Program-made: the position numbers and the translations under genes
Shown: piece by piece, positions 1-6,382 of the stretch
How the letters are laid out: each line of letters opens with the position of its first letter
Position numbering within the stretch: the first letter of the stretch is position 1
The notes under the pieces: model-generated
What the model was told of the DNA's origin: nothing
Seen by the model: the letters and a program-made list of their open reading frames with translations, nothing else
The model's database searches: none
NCBI GenBank assembly: GCA_039184055.1
Contig: JBCDBH010000158.1
Location: forward strand, 1 to 12,943
Source: JBCDBH01 sp039184055
GTDB lineage: Bacteria > Acidobacteriota > Thermoanaerobaculia > Multivoradales > J023
Reading direction: 5' to 3'
Length of the DNA: 12,943 nt

Positions 1-500
1 ATCTCGACCTGCTCGACGTCCCACAGCTGCTGGGGGCCGATCCGTTTGGCGAGCCCGGTGAGCGCGACACCGTCGACGTAATAGCTTCCCAGCTCGCCGG
101 TGCCGCCGGTACCGACACTGGAGTGATTGATGCCGCGGATGCCGAAGCCTTCACCGTTGCTGATCTGGTACGCGTTGGCGGTTTGGTTGAAGATGTCCTG
201 GAGCTCGCGGACACCGGCGTCGGTGAGCGTATCCGAATTCCATACCGCCACGCTCTCGGGCGTGTTCTGGAGCGAATCTTCGATCAGACCACCGGTCACG
301 ACGATCTCGTCGTAGATCTCGGTCGGGTCTGGCGTTGCGGCGGCTTCATCATTTTCGTCATTGTCGGCGGTCGCCGACGCGGAGGCTGTCGGGTCGGACG
401 GCTCAGTGTCGTCCGAGGTCTCGGTCTGGGCGAAAGCCGCCGAGCTCAGAAGGAGCGAGAACGCGCAGACCCACACGGCCAGCGGATGTTCGAGCTTCAT
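1..500 (-). CDS. TonB-dependent outer-membrane receptor, N-terminal part (cut by left window edge)
   Basis: This is the first 166 codons of a TonB-dependent receptor, the outer-membrane gate family that takes up siderophores, vitamins or other large nutrients using TonB energy. The ATG is at 500. The signal peptide has a hydrophobic core at about residues 7-23 and a likely cleavage after AFA (residue 24). A low-complexity acidic linker follows (about 27-60), then a TonB-box-like DEIVVTG (64-70). The plug domain then begins, with conserved RGI, YYVDG and LWDVEQVE segments. The barrel lies outside the window. A purine-rich AGAGGA about 9 bases before the ATG is a plausible ribosome site. The gene for a small unknown protein ends 91 bases upstream on the same strand and may be cotranscribed. 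The substrate cannot be told from this fragment. Confidence 0.93.
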   Translation of the reverse strand, partial: MKLEHPLAVWVCAFSLLLSSAAFAQTETSDDTEPSDPTASASATADNDENDEAAATPDPTEIYDEIVVTGGLIEDSLQNTPESVAVWNSDTLTDAGVRELQDIFNQTANAYQISNGEGFGIRGINHSSVGTGGTGELGSYYVDGVALTGLAKRIGPQQLWDVEQVE

Positions 501-542
501 TCGATGAGTTCCTCTCGTTACAAAATGGAATGCGAGACATGA

Positions 543-558
543 CAGGCCATGCGGCCTG
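543..558. repeat. Short perfect inverted repeat in the receptor leader
   Basis: CAGGCC and GGCCTG (543-548 and 553-558) flank the four bases ATGC. A second, imperfect dyad follows at 574-593 (GATCCGCGC against GCGCGAATC, one mismatch) and overlaps the stop codon of the small upstream gene. Both lie in the 91-bp gap before the receptor start. On the minus strand they could form hairpins in the mRNA, acting as a weak terminator or attenuator, or as mRNA-stability elements. There is no U tract. They are short and GC-rich, so chance is a real alternative. Confidence 0.3.
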
Positions 559-591
559 GATGGGAAAGATGCCGATCCGCGCAGGCGCGAA

Positions 592-1029
592 TCAGGAGGA
601 CATGTGCATGACGATCCGGTAGCTCTCGGCGATCCGGTCCACCAGGCGATCGTGGCCCGAGCGCTCGATGATGCCGAGCGGTCGCAGCTCGATGTTCGCT
701 TGCCTAAGCGCGGTTCGACAGGCGTGCACGGCGTAGTCCAGGCAGTGGAGAGCTTCCGAGGAGAGCTGGTCGAGCAAAGTCTCCTCGTTCGCGGACAGTA
801 GATCGGAGCCTTCGGCTTCGACCGGTTCGTTGGCGAAGAGCGGTGGGAAGACCGCGAAGAGGGTGTCGAGCGCCGGGTAGACCGGGTCGTTTCGTAGCAG
901 CCGAGCGATGTTTTGCTCCGCTTCCGCGTGAGTCGGTTCGAGACGCCACGCCCGTGAGATGGAAACGATCAGACACTCGTCACGAGTCAGGTCGGAAAGT
1001 CCCAGGGGGGCGGGCCGCGGTGTGCGCAT
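592..1029 (-). CDS. Small protein of unknown function, upstream of a TonB-dependent receptor
   Basis: A 145-residue protein I do not recognise. The reading frame stays open further upstream. I chose the ATG at 1029 because GGAG sits six bases before it; an ATG at 1041 lacks such a site. No signal peptide or membrane segment is visible, so it is probably cytoplasmic. It looks mostly helical. The middle (about 47-66) is rich in Pro and Phe. The C-terminal half (about 82-142) has two closely spaced Cys/His pairs, HC at 95-96 and HAC at 102-104, followed by an RSGHDRL stretch at 123-129, which could bind a metal or cofactor. The gene is divergent from the dehydrogenase at 1336 and precedes the receptor by 91 bases, so it may be a regulator or accessory protein of that uptake gene. 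That is inference from position only. Confidence 0.72.
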   Translation of the reverse strand: MRTPRPAPLGLSDLTRDECLIVSISRAWRLEPTHAEAEQNIARLLRNDPVYPALDTLFAVFPPLFANEPVEAEGSDLLSANEETLLDQLSSEALHCLDYAVHACRTALRQANIELRPLGIIERSGHDRLVDRIAESYRIVMHMSS

Positions 1030-1106
1030 CGAAATCTCCATGATGGTGTGAGGGTAGTGATGACGCGCGGCTGGCGGCGACTTCGACTTGTCCGCCATCG
1101 AGTGCC

Positions 1107-1134
1107 ATTTCGCGTCTGGCGAAATAGTACTATA
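1107..1134 (-). promoter_or_regulatory. Candidate minus-strand promoter with operator-like dyad
   Basis: ATTTCGC at 1107-1113 and GCGAAAT at 1119-1125 form a perfect inverted repeat around GTCTG. Immediately next to it, the minus strand reads TATAGT at 1134-1129, a 5-of-6 match to a sigma-70 -10 box. Transcription from it would start near 1122, inside the dyad, which is the usual place for a repressor operator. No convincing -35 was found at 16-18 bases spacing. The promoter would serve the small protein at 592-1029 and perhaps the receptor after it. The regulator is unknown. Confidence 0.4.
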
Positions 1135-1225
1135 GCGGTCCTGTTTTGGGCCGATGGTTTTGCTTCCCATGGCGAACACCGCCGCGGCTCGGGTCGGATG
1201 GCCACGCGTCGTCCGATTCGTCGTC

Positions 1226-1231
1226 TATATT
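1226..1231 (+). promoter_or_regulatory. Possible -10 element for the dehydrogenase
   Basis: TATATT (5 of 6 to TATAAT) sits in a short AT-rich patch of otherwise GC-rich DNA, about 105 bases before the dehydrogenase ATG. There is no recognisable -35 at the expected distance, so this is a weak call. Confidence 0.2.
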
Positions 1232-1335
1232 TCAACCCCATCGGCGCTTCTCGTGGGGAGCGTCGTCGACTCGATCCGGTCGTGGGACGATCGTTCTCGC
1301 CGTCGCGCGACCCGTTTTCATACGAGGAACTTCGC

Positions 1336-2100
1336 ATGTCTTTACCGCTCGATGAACAGATCGTTTTGGTGACCGGCGCCGGTCGTGGCCTGGGGGCCGC
1401 CATCGCGCGTGCTTTCGCGCGCGAGGGATCACGCGTTGCGATCAACTACTTCCGCAGCCGGGACTCGGCCGAGGCGTTGGCGGCTGAGCTCGGTGCGCGC
1501 ACCGTGGCGGTGCAGGGTGACGTGCGTGACGCGGCGTCGGTCGGCGCCATGGTGGCGCTGGTCGGCGAGGTGTTCGGAGCTCCGACCACCGTGGTGCACA
1601 ACGCCTTGGCCGATTACAGCTTCAACGGTGATGCGCGGGACACGCTCGCGACGCTGTCGGCCGAGGCCTTGCGGGCGCAGGTCGATACGGCGGTTCAGGG
1701 AGCCTTGAACATGATCCAGACGGTCAGCCCGGGCATGGAGGCGGCGGGTTTTGGCCGCATCGTCCACATCGGGACCAATCTGGTGCAAAACCCGGTGGTG
1801 CCCTACCACGACTACACCGCCGCCAAGGCCGCGCTTCTCGCGCTGACCCGGACGGCGGCGGCCGAGCTCGGACCCAAGGGCATCACCGTCAATATGGTTT
1901 CGGGAGGTCTGCTGCGCACCACCGACGCCAGCGCCGCCACGCCCGAGGCGGTGTTCGACCTGATCGCCGGCAGCACGCCGCTACGGTCGGTGACCACACC
2001 CGAGGAAGCGGCGGACACCGTGCTCTTCTTCGCCAGCCCGTGGTCACGGTCGGTAACCGGTCAGAATCTGATCGTCGACGGTGGTCTGGTATTCGGGTAG
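1336..2100 (+). CDS. FabG-like short-chain dehydrogenase/reductase (3-oxoacyl-ACP reductase-like)
   Basis: A classical SDR oxidoreductase of 254 residues, the normal family length, and cytoplasmic. The Rossmann dinucleotide motif TGAGRGLG is at 13-20, an Asp follows the third strand (GD, 61-62), and the active-site YTAAK has Tyr160 and Lys164. The C-terminus carries the typical TGQNLIVDGG. Two positions differ from textbook SDRs. The residue 13 before the catalytic Tyr, normally Ser, is Thr147 (IGTNL). The NNAG motif reads HNAL at 88-91. I recall a subgroup of proteobacterial proteins annotated as 3-oxoacyl-ACP reductases with the same IGTNL and PYHDYT stretches, so this is probably a subgroup trait and not decay. 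The ATG at 1336 is chosen because GAGGA lies seven bases upstream. The substrate is unknown. It is convergent with the M28 peptidase gene. Confidence 0.9.
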   Translation: MSLPLDEQIVLVTGAGRGLGAAIARAFAREGSRVAINYFRSRDSAEALAAELGARTVAVQGDVRDAASVGAMVALVGEVFGAPTTVVHNALADYSFNGDARDTLATLSAEALRAQVDTAVQGALNMIQTVSPGMEAAGFGRIVHIGTNLVQNPVVPYHDYTAAKAALLALTRTAAAELGPKGITVNMVSGGLLRTTDASAATPEAVFDLIAGSTPLRSVTTPEEAADTVLFFASPWSRSVTGQNLIVDGGLVFG

Positions 2101-2111
2101 CGTCCCGTCAA

Positions 2112-2143
2112 GCCACGAGCGCCTTTATTGTCGCGCTCGTGGC
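2112..2143. terminator. Bidirectional terminator-type hairpin between convergent genes
   Basis: GCCACGAGCGC (2112-2122) and GCGCTCGTGGC (2133-2143) are perfect 11-bp arms around a ten-base AT-rich loop. The hairpin starts 12 bases after the dehydrogenase stop on the plus strand. On the minus strand its first arm encodes the last residues of the M28 peptidase, and the TAA stop (2125-2127) lies in the loop. Neither side has a clear U tract, so termination may be factor-assisted, or the stem may mainly protect 3' ends. Its position between two converging genes supports use in both directions. Confidence 0.75.
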
Positions 2144-3945
2144 GTCAGGGTGATCTCGATGCGTTCACCGTCGCGTAGGAAGATCACCTGCACCGGAACG
2201 TCGATTTTCACTGCGTCGAGCGCGTAGGTGTAGTCGTAGATGTTCTTGATCGCCTGGCCGGCGAATTCGACGATGACGTCGCCTTTGCGCAAGCCGGCCT
2301 CGGCCGCCGGGCCGCCTTCCATGACGCCACTGAGCAAGAGCCCTTCGACCTCGGTGGTGTAGTCGGGAATCGTGCCGGTGTAGGCGCGCAGGCTGTCGCG
2401 ACTGCCCCCGGCTTCGACCTTGCGCTCGACCTTGACGAACTCGGGCGGCTCTTCCAGGTTGGCCAATTTGTGCGCCACCAGGGCGCCCAGTCGGCTGACC
2501 CGCTCCAGGTCCTCGTAGTTCAATTTGTCGGCGGTGTCGGACGGCCGGTGGTAGTCGGCGTGCGAGCCGGTGAAGAAGTTGAGGGTCGGCACCTCGGAGC
2601 TATTGAAGGCCGAGGTGTCGGTCGGCAGGTAGGGGTCCTGCTGCAGCGTGATGTCGAAACCGACGGGGACGTTCGAGCGTTCGATCAGACCGGTCCAGTC
2701 GGGGCTGCTGCCTACCGCTTGCAGGGTCAGCTTGTTGTCTCGCGAACGACCGACCATGTCGAAGTTGAGGTAGCCGGCGACCTCGGCCAAGGGCAGGATC
2801 TCATCGGCGACGAAGTCGGACGAGCCGAGTAGACCGAGCTCTTCCCCCGACCAGAAGGTCAGCACGATGTCGCGCTGACGCTGCATACCGACCAGCTGGC
2901 GCGCGGCTTCGAGCACCGCCGCGACCCCCGAGGCATTGTCGTCGGCACCGACGTGGATGTCGCCCTGCTCGTCTCCCGTGGCGAGTGAGTTACCACCCGA
3001 CCCCCGACCGAGATGGTCGTAGTGTGCCCCGAGGAGCACCCAGCGCTCGTCGACGCCTGGCTCGCTGCCCGCTTCCGAGCGGGGCAAGACGGCGGCGACG
3101 TTGTAGCCGGTGCGTGTCTCGCGTTCGATCGCGACGTCGAGCTTGGCGGTGGCGCCGAGCGCGAATCCGGTGATGTGGGGATTGCCGGTGTCGAGCTGTG
3201 TCTGAGCGTCGGCGACCGAGGTGTCCTGGCGTGCGAACAGTGCCTCGGCGACCTCGCCACTGATGCTCGCCGCGACGATGCCCGAGCCGGAGATGGCCGT
3301 GTCGAAGGTCATCGGGATGGTCTTTCCGGCGTTGGGGGAGTTCGGCCCCGAGACCACCAGCAGACCCTTGGCCCCTTGCTCGCGTGCGATCAGCGCTTTG
3401 TAGCGTAGACCCGAGTAGCGCGCCAAACGACTGCGCATCTCCTGGTCGACATCTTCCGGAAAATAGCGCAGCACCACGACGATCTTGTCGGTGACGTCGA
3501 GGGTGGCGTAGCTGTCGTAGCCGAAGTCTTGGCTCTCGGGAACCTTGAGACCATAGCCAGCGAAGACCAGCTCACCCTCGATGGTGGCGGCGTCCGAGAA
3601 CGACAGCGCTTGGACCTGCTCCGTGGTGTCGAAAGTGCGATCGCCGACGGCCAGCTTCGACCCGGTGTCTTTGGAACCCGAGGTGAACTCGAATGGAATC
3701 TCGAACGAGCTCTGACCCGGAAGTGGCTGCGCGCCGAGGATCTCGAGCTGCTCTTTGAGGTACGCCGCGGCCTGACGCGCGCCTTCGGTACCGGTGAGTC
3801 GGCCCTCGAGCGCCGGGTCGACGAGGGTGAGGACGTGTGACTCGATGGGCGTGTCGCGAGGCACGAGGCCTTCGGAGACGAGTGGTGCCGCGACGAGCAC
3901 GAGCAGCAGAGTCAGGAAGACGGTCGGTTTCGGGTTTGATGTCAC
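2125..3945 (-). CDS. Secreted M28 zinc aminopeptidase with PA-like insert and C-terminal PDZ domain
   Basis: A 606-residue secreted metallopeptidase expected to remove N-terminal residues from peptides in the periplasm or outside the cell. A hydrophobic signal segment spans about 8-26. Residues 120-275 look like the protease-associated insert found in many M28 enzymes. The two-zinc catalytic core shows all expected motifs: GAHYDHLG (His308), GADDNASG (Asp335/336), SGEELGLLG (Glu368/369), NFDMVG (Asp396) and a DYHRPSDT stretch with His466. Residues about 530-600 form a PDZ domain (GGPAAEAGLRKGDVIVEFAG), which may bind C-termini of substrates or partners. The start is GTG at 3945, with GAGG seven bases upstream and no suitable ATG nearby. 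It follows the beta-propeller gene by 33 bases and is the last gene of the cluster. Confidence 0.95.
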   Translation of the reverse strand: MTSNPKPTVFLTLLLVLVAAPLVSEGLVPRDTPIESHVLTLVDPALEGRLTGTEGARQAAAYLKEQLEILGAQPLPGQSSFEIPFEFTSGSKDTGSKLAVGDRTFDTTEQVQALSFSDAATIEGELVFAGYGLKVPESQDFGYDSYATLDVTDKIVVVLRYFPEDVDQEMRSRLARYSGLRYKALIAREQGAKGLLVVSGPNSPNAGKTIPMTFDTAISGSGIVAASISGEVAEALFARQDTSVADAQTQLDTGNPHITGFALGATAKLDVAIERETRTGYNVAAVLPRSEAGSEPGVDERWVLLGAHYDHLGRGSGGNSLATGDEQGDIHVGADDNASGVAAVLEAARQLVGMQRQRDIVLTFWSGEELGLLGSSDFVADEILPLAEVAGYLNFDMVGRSRDNKLTLQAVGSSPDWTGLIERSNVPVGFDITLQQDPYLPTDTSAFNSSEVPTLNFFTGSHADYHRPSDTADKLNYEDLERVSRLGALVAHKLANLEEPPEFVKVERKVEAGGSRDSLRAYTGTIPDYTTEVEGLLLSGVMEGGPAAEAGLRKGDVIVEFAGQAIKNIYDYTYALDAVKIDVPVQVIFLRDGERIEITLTPRARQ

Positions 3946-3978
3946 GGGTCTACCTCTGAGTATCTGGGGAGCATCGGG

Positions 3979-5145
3979 TCATTCGTCGCCCTTGCCGCTC
4001 GAGTGGACGGTCCTCGGTGGGGCCGCGGCGAGGGCTTCGAGAGCGCGTTCGTGATTCCAGTTGGCGATGTAGATCTGGCCGCCCGGGCCGGCGTGCCGGC
4101 CTGAAGACGTCCAGGTGAGCTGTTTGCCGTCCGGGGTGGGCACCGGAAGCCCATCGAAACCGTCGGTATAGGTCACTCGCACCGGCTCACGCGTGCCCGC
4201 AGTGTCGACGATGTAGAGCTCGAAATTGGTAAAGCCGAGCTTGTTCGAGGCGAAAAAGATGTACTCCCCAGACGGGTGTACGTAGGGTGCCCAGCTCATG
4301 GAGCCGAAGTCGGTGACTCGCACGAGATCGGTGCCGTCGGTTTTCATCGAGTAGATGTCGGCGGTGATTCCCTTGTCGCCGAAGCGGCGCCAGACGATAC
4401 GCGTGCCGTCGGGAAAAAAGAACGGTCCGCCATCGTAGCCTTCGACATGGGTCAAACGTCGATCGTCGGTGCCGTCGGCGCGCATCAGATGGATCTCACC
4501 GAAGAAGGCCGGGTCGAGCTCGAGACGTTTTTCATCTTCCGGGGTCAGCTCGCCCTCGTAGGCGCTCCGGTTCGAGGTGTAGACGATCCATTCGCCATCG
4601 GGTGAATAGCTTCCCTCGGCGTCGTAGCCCTTGACGTGGGTCAAGCGCTTCGACTCACCGCTCTCGACATCGGTCACCCAGATCTCCATCTCCGGATCGT
4701 AGTCCCACGAGTATCGTCGCTGCTGACCCGAGGCGCGGAAATCGAGCTCGGCCTGCTGCAGCTGTTGTGAGCGTGGGTCGTGATGGGTCGAGGCATAGAC
4801 GATCTCGTTCGTGCCGGGACGAATGAAGGCGCAAGTGGTCTTGCCGACGCCGTTCGAGACGTGTTCGATCTCACCGGTGGTCATATCGAGCAGAAAGATC
4901 TGGAAGAAGGGATTCGCCGGATCGCGTTCGCTTTGGAACACCATCTTGGTGCCATCGGGCGAAAAATAACCTTCGCCGGCGCGCTTGCCGTCGAAGGTGA
5001 GCTGTCGCGTGCGGTCCAAGAAATCCGCTTCGGAGAGGTCGTCGGCGGCATGGGTCGGGACTGTCCCGTACGCACAAAGGGTGGCGACGCTCAGCAAGAG
5101 GACGATGCCGACGAGTCGGGGACGTGGGCTCATGGGTCGTTTCAT
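3979..5145 (-). CDS. Secreted TolB-like beta-propeller protein (PD40/WD40-like repeats)
   Basis: A 388-residue exported protein. After a basic start (MKRPMSPRPR) comes a hydrophobic segment at 11-27 and a plausible signal peptidase I site near THA (31-33). A Cys at 24 lies in the hydrophobic stretch, but the residue before it is Leu, so it is a poor lipobox. The rest contains repeated PD40 blades with the SPDG/FPDG/TPDG core followed by a hydrophobic strand, at about 57-75, 177-193, 239-255, 285-302 and 332-348. This makes a propeller like that of TolB, without the TolB N-terminal domain. Such proteins bind proteins or peptides in the periplasm; no catalytic triad is visible, so it is not an S9 peptidase. 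I chose the ATG at 5145 for its basic N-region; 5133 is an alternative. Pairing with the M28 gene 33 bases on suggests a shared substrate. Confidence 0.88.
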   Translation of the reverse strand: MKRPMSPRPRLVGIVLLLSVATLCAYGTVPTHAADDLSEADFLDRTRQLTFDGKRAGEGYFSPDGTKMVFQSERDPANPFFQIFLLDMTTGEIEHVSNGVGKTTCAFIRPGTNEIVYASTHHDPRSQQLQQAELDFRASGQQRRYSWDYDPEMEIWVTDVESGESKRLTHVKGYDAEGSYSPDGEWIVYTSNRSAYEGELTPEDEKRLELDPAFFGEIHLMRADGTDDRRLTHVEGYDGGPFFFPDGTRIVWRRFGDKGITADIYSMKTDGTDLVRVTDFGSMSWAPYVHPSGEYIFFASNKLGFTNFELYIVDTAGTREPVRVTYTDGFDGLPVPTPDGKQLTWTSSGRHAGPGGQIYIANWNHERALEALAAAPPRTVHSSGKGDE

Positions 5146-5204
5146 CTCGAGTCGTTCCGTTATGGAGACGATCCTACCGAGAACACTCGATTTCGACCAT
5201 CTCA

Positions 5205-5254
5205 CCTAGCCGGGGGCGCCTAGCCGGGGGCGCCTAGCCGGGGGCACCTAGCCG
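5205..5254. repeat. 14-bp tandem repeat carrying repeated stop codons
   Basis: The plus-strand unit CCTAGCCGGGGGCG occurs as three full copies (5205-5218, 5219-5232 and 5233-5246, the last differing at its final base) and a partial fourth (5247-5254). The partial copy contains the TAG stop of the membrane fusion protein on the minus strand, so the array seems to have grown from the end of that gene. Each copy brings another minus-strand TAG. Because 14 is not a multiple of three, the four stops (first bases 5250, 5236, 5222, 5208) cover all three frames. It lies in the 102-bp gap before the beta-propeller gene. Confidence 0.9.
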
Positions 5255-6345
5255 CGATCGTTCGACGAGCCTGGATCTTTGATTCGATCTTCTTTACTGA
5301 GGCCCTCGAGCACTTCGACGACGAGCCCATCGGAAAGACCGAGCTCGACGGAGCGAGCCTCGAACTGCTGGGGCGCGATTTCAACCTCAACGAAGGCTCG
5401 ATTGTCACTGTCGAACTGGAGCAGTGCCTCGCGAATCGCCATCACCTGATCACGACGATCGAGCACCACGTCGGCGTTGGCGCTGTAGTTGGCGCGCAGG
5501 AACTGATCGTTTTCGAGCTCGATGGCGGCGCGGATCTCGAATTGGATCGCGCCGTCTTCTTCGACGCCCTTGGGGGCGATGTGCTCCAATCGGGCCTGGA
5601 ACCGTTCTTCCTCGAGCGCACCGACGGTGAGCACCATGTCCATACCCAGCTCGAGCTTGCCCACCTCGGATTCGTCGACCTTGCCTTCGAAGACCATCTC
5701 GTCCATATCGGCCACCGTCGCCAGGGTGGTGCCGTCGTTGAAGGTGTTGGCCTCGATCACCGAGTTGCCGACTTCCACCGGCACTTCGAGCACCATGCCC
5801 GAGATGGTGGAGCTCACCAGGGTGTTGGAGGTGGCTGACGAGGAGGTGGCTCCTTCGCGGACGATCCGCAGATTGCTTTCGGCGGCTCGATACTCTTGCT
5901 CGGCTTTGTCGACCGCCAGCTGAACCTGCTGCAGAGTGGACGCGGCGATCGTGCCTTCGGTGGCCAGGGGGCGGTTGCGCTCCAGGTCCAAACGAGCGTC
6001 GTCGAGTGCGATTCGTGCCCGCGCGAGCCGACTCTCGGCCTCGTTGAGGCTCACCATGTCGGGCACGACGCGGATCCGCGCCACCAGGTCGCCACGTCGC
6101 ACGAGATCGCCTGCTTCGACGAGGAGCTCCGCGACGATGCCGGAAATCTGTGGCTTGATTTCCACTTCTCGACGCGGCACCACGGAGCCGGTGGCCACCG
6201 TTTTTTCGACGATGTCAGCGGCGAATGGGGCCTCGGTATCGAAGGCCACCGGTGGCTGCTGTGATTTCTCGTAGAGGTAGTACAGGGTGCCACCGAATGC
6301 CGCCAGAAAGAGGAGGGCGATACCGATGCCGATGAGTGTCTTCAT
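5248..6345 (-). CDS. HlyD/MacA-type periplasmic membrane fusion protein of an ABC transporter
   Basis: A 365-residue periplasmic adaptor anchored by one N-terminal membrane segment (about 4-24). The order of domains is that of MacA/HlyD proteins: first half of the lipoyl-like domain (about 50-92, with ATGSVVPRREVEIKPQISG), a helical hairpin (about 97-165, rich in Ala, Arg and Glu), the second lipoyl half (about 176-213, ISGMVLEVPVEVGNSV), then beta-barrel and membrane-proximal domains (216-350). In such systems the adaptor links inner-membrane permeases to an outer-membrane TolC-type channel and can stimulate the ATPase. No TolC gene lies in the window. The ATG at 6345 has AAGGA just upstream. 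It starts 37 bases after the second permease. The gene ends inside a 14-bp tandem repeat. Confidence 0.92.
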   Translation of the reverse strand: MKTLIGIGIALLFLAAFGGTLYYLYEKSQQPPVAFDTEAPFAADIVEKTVATGSVVPRREVEIKPQISGIVAELLVEAGDLVRRGDLVARIRVVPDMVSLNEAESRLARARIALDDARLDLERNRPLATEGTIAASTLQQVQLAVDKAEQEYRAAESNLRIVREGATSSSATSNTLVSSTISGMVLEVPVEVGNSVIEANTFNDGTTLATVADMDEMVFEGKVDESEVGKLELGMDMVLTVGALEEERFQARLEHIAPKGVEEDGAIQFEIRAAIELENDQFLRANYSANADVVLDRRDQVMAIREALLQFDSDNRAFVEVEIAPQQFEARSVELGLSDGLVVEVLEGLSKEDRIKDPGSSNDRG

Positions 6346-6382
6346 GGTTCCTTTCTCGTTTTTTGGCGATGCGGGTTCAGGC

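Larger units (their letters stand above)
1030..1335. other. Divergent intergenic region between the small protein and the dehydrogenase
   Basis: This 306-bp region lies between two genes that point away from each other, so it should contain both promoters. It holds a perfect 7-bp dyad (1107-1125), a -10-like TATAGT on the minus strand (1129-1134), an AT-rich TATATT on the plus strand (1226-1231) and a strong GAGGA ribosome site (1324-1328). An open frame extends the dehydrogenase upstream to 1048. Its product would be unusually Arg-rich and unlike a dehydrogenase N-terminus, so I read it as non-coding. No Fur box, tRNA or other RNA gene was recognised. Confidence 0.6.

Noticed and set aside
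500..600. Fur box upstream of the receptor
   Set aside because: No sequence close to the 19-bp AT-rich palindrome was found, so iron control is not supported here.
1030..1179. N-terminal extension of the small unknown protein
   Set aside because: The upstream part overlaps the promoter-like elements and lacks a ribosome site; the ATG at 1029 has GGAG at good spacing.
1048..1335. In-frame upstream extension of the dehydrogenase by 96 residues
   Set aside because: The product is Arg-rich and unlike any SDR N-terminus, while the ATG at 1336 has an ideal ribosome site and gives the normal family length.
2470..3408. Plus-strand open frames opposite the M28 peptidase
   Set aside because: They are mirror frames of GC-rich coding DNA; the minus strand carries a full set of M28 zinc motifs.
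3979..5145. S9-type prolyl oligopeptidase
   Set aside because: Propeller blades are present but there is no alpha/beta-hydrolase domain or catalytic Ser motif, and the protein ends after the propeller.
5205..5254. CRISPR-like array
   Set aside because: The 14-bp units are directly adjacent with no spacers, so this is a simple tandem repeat.
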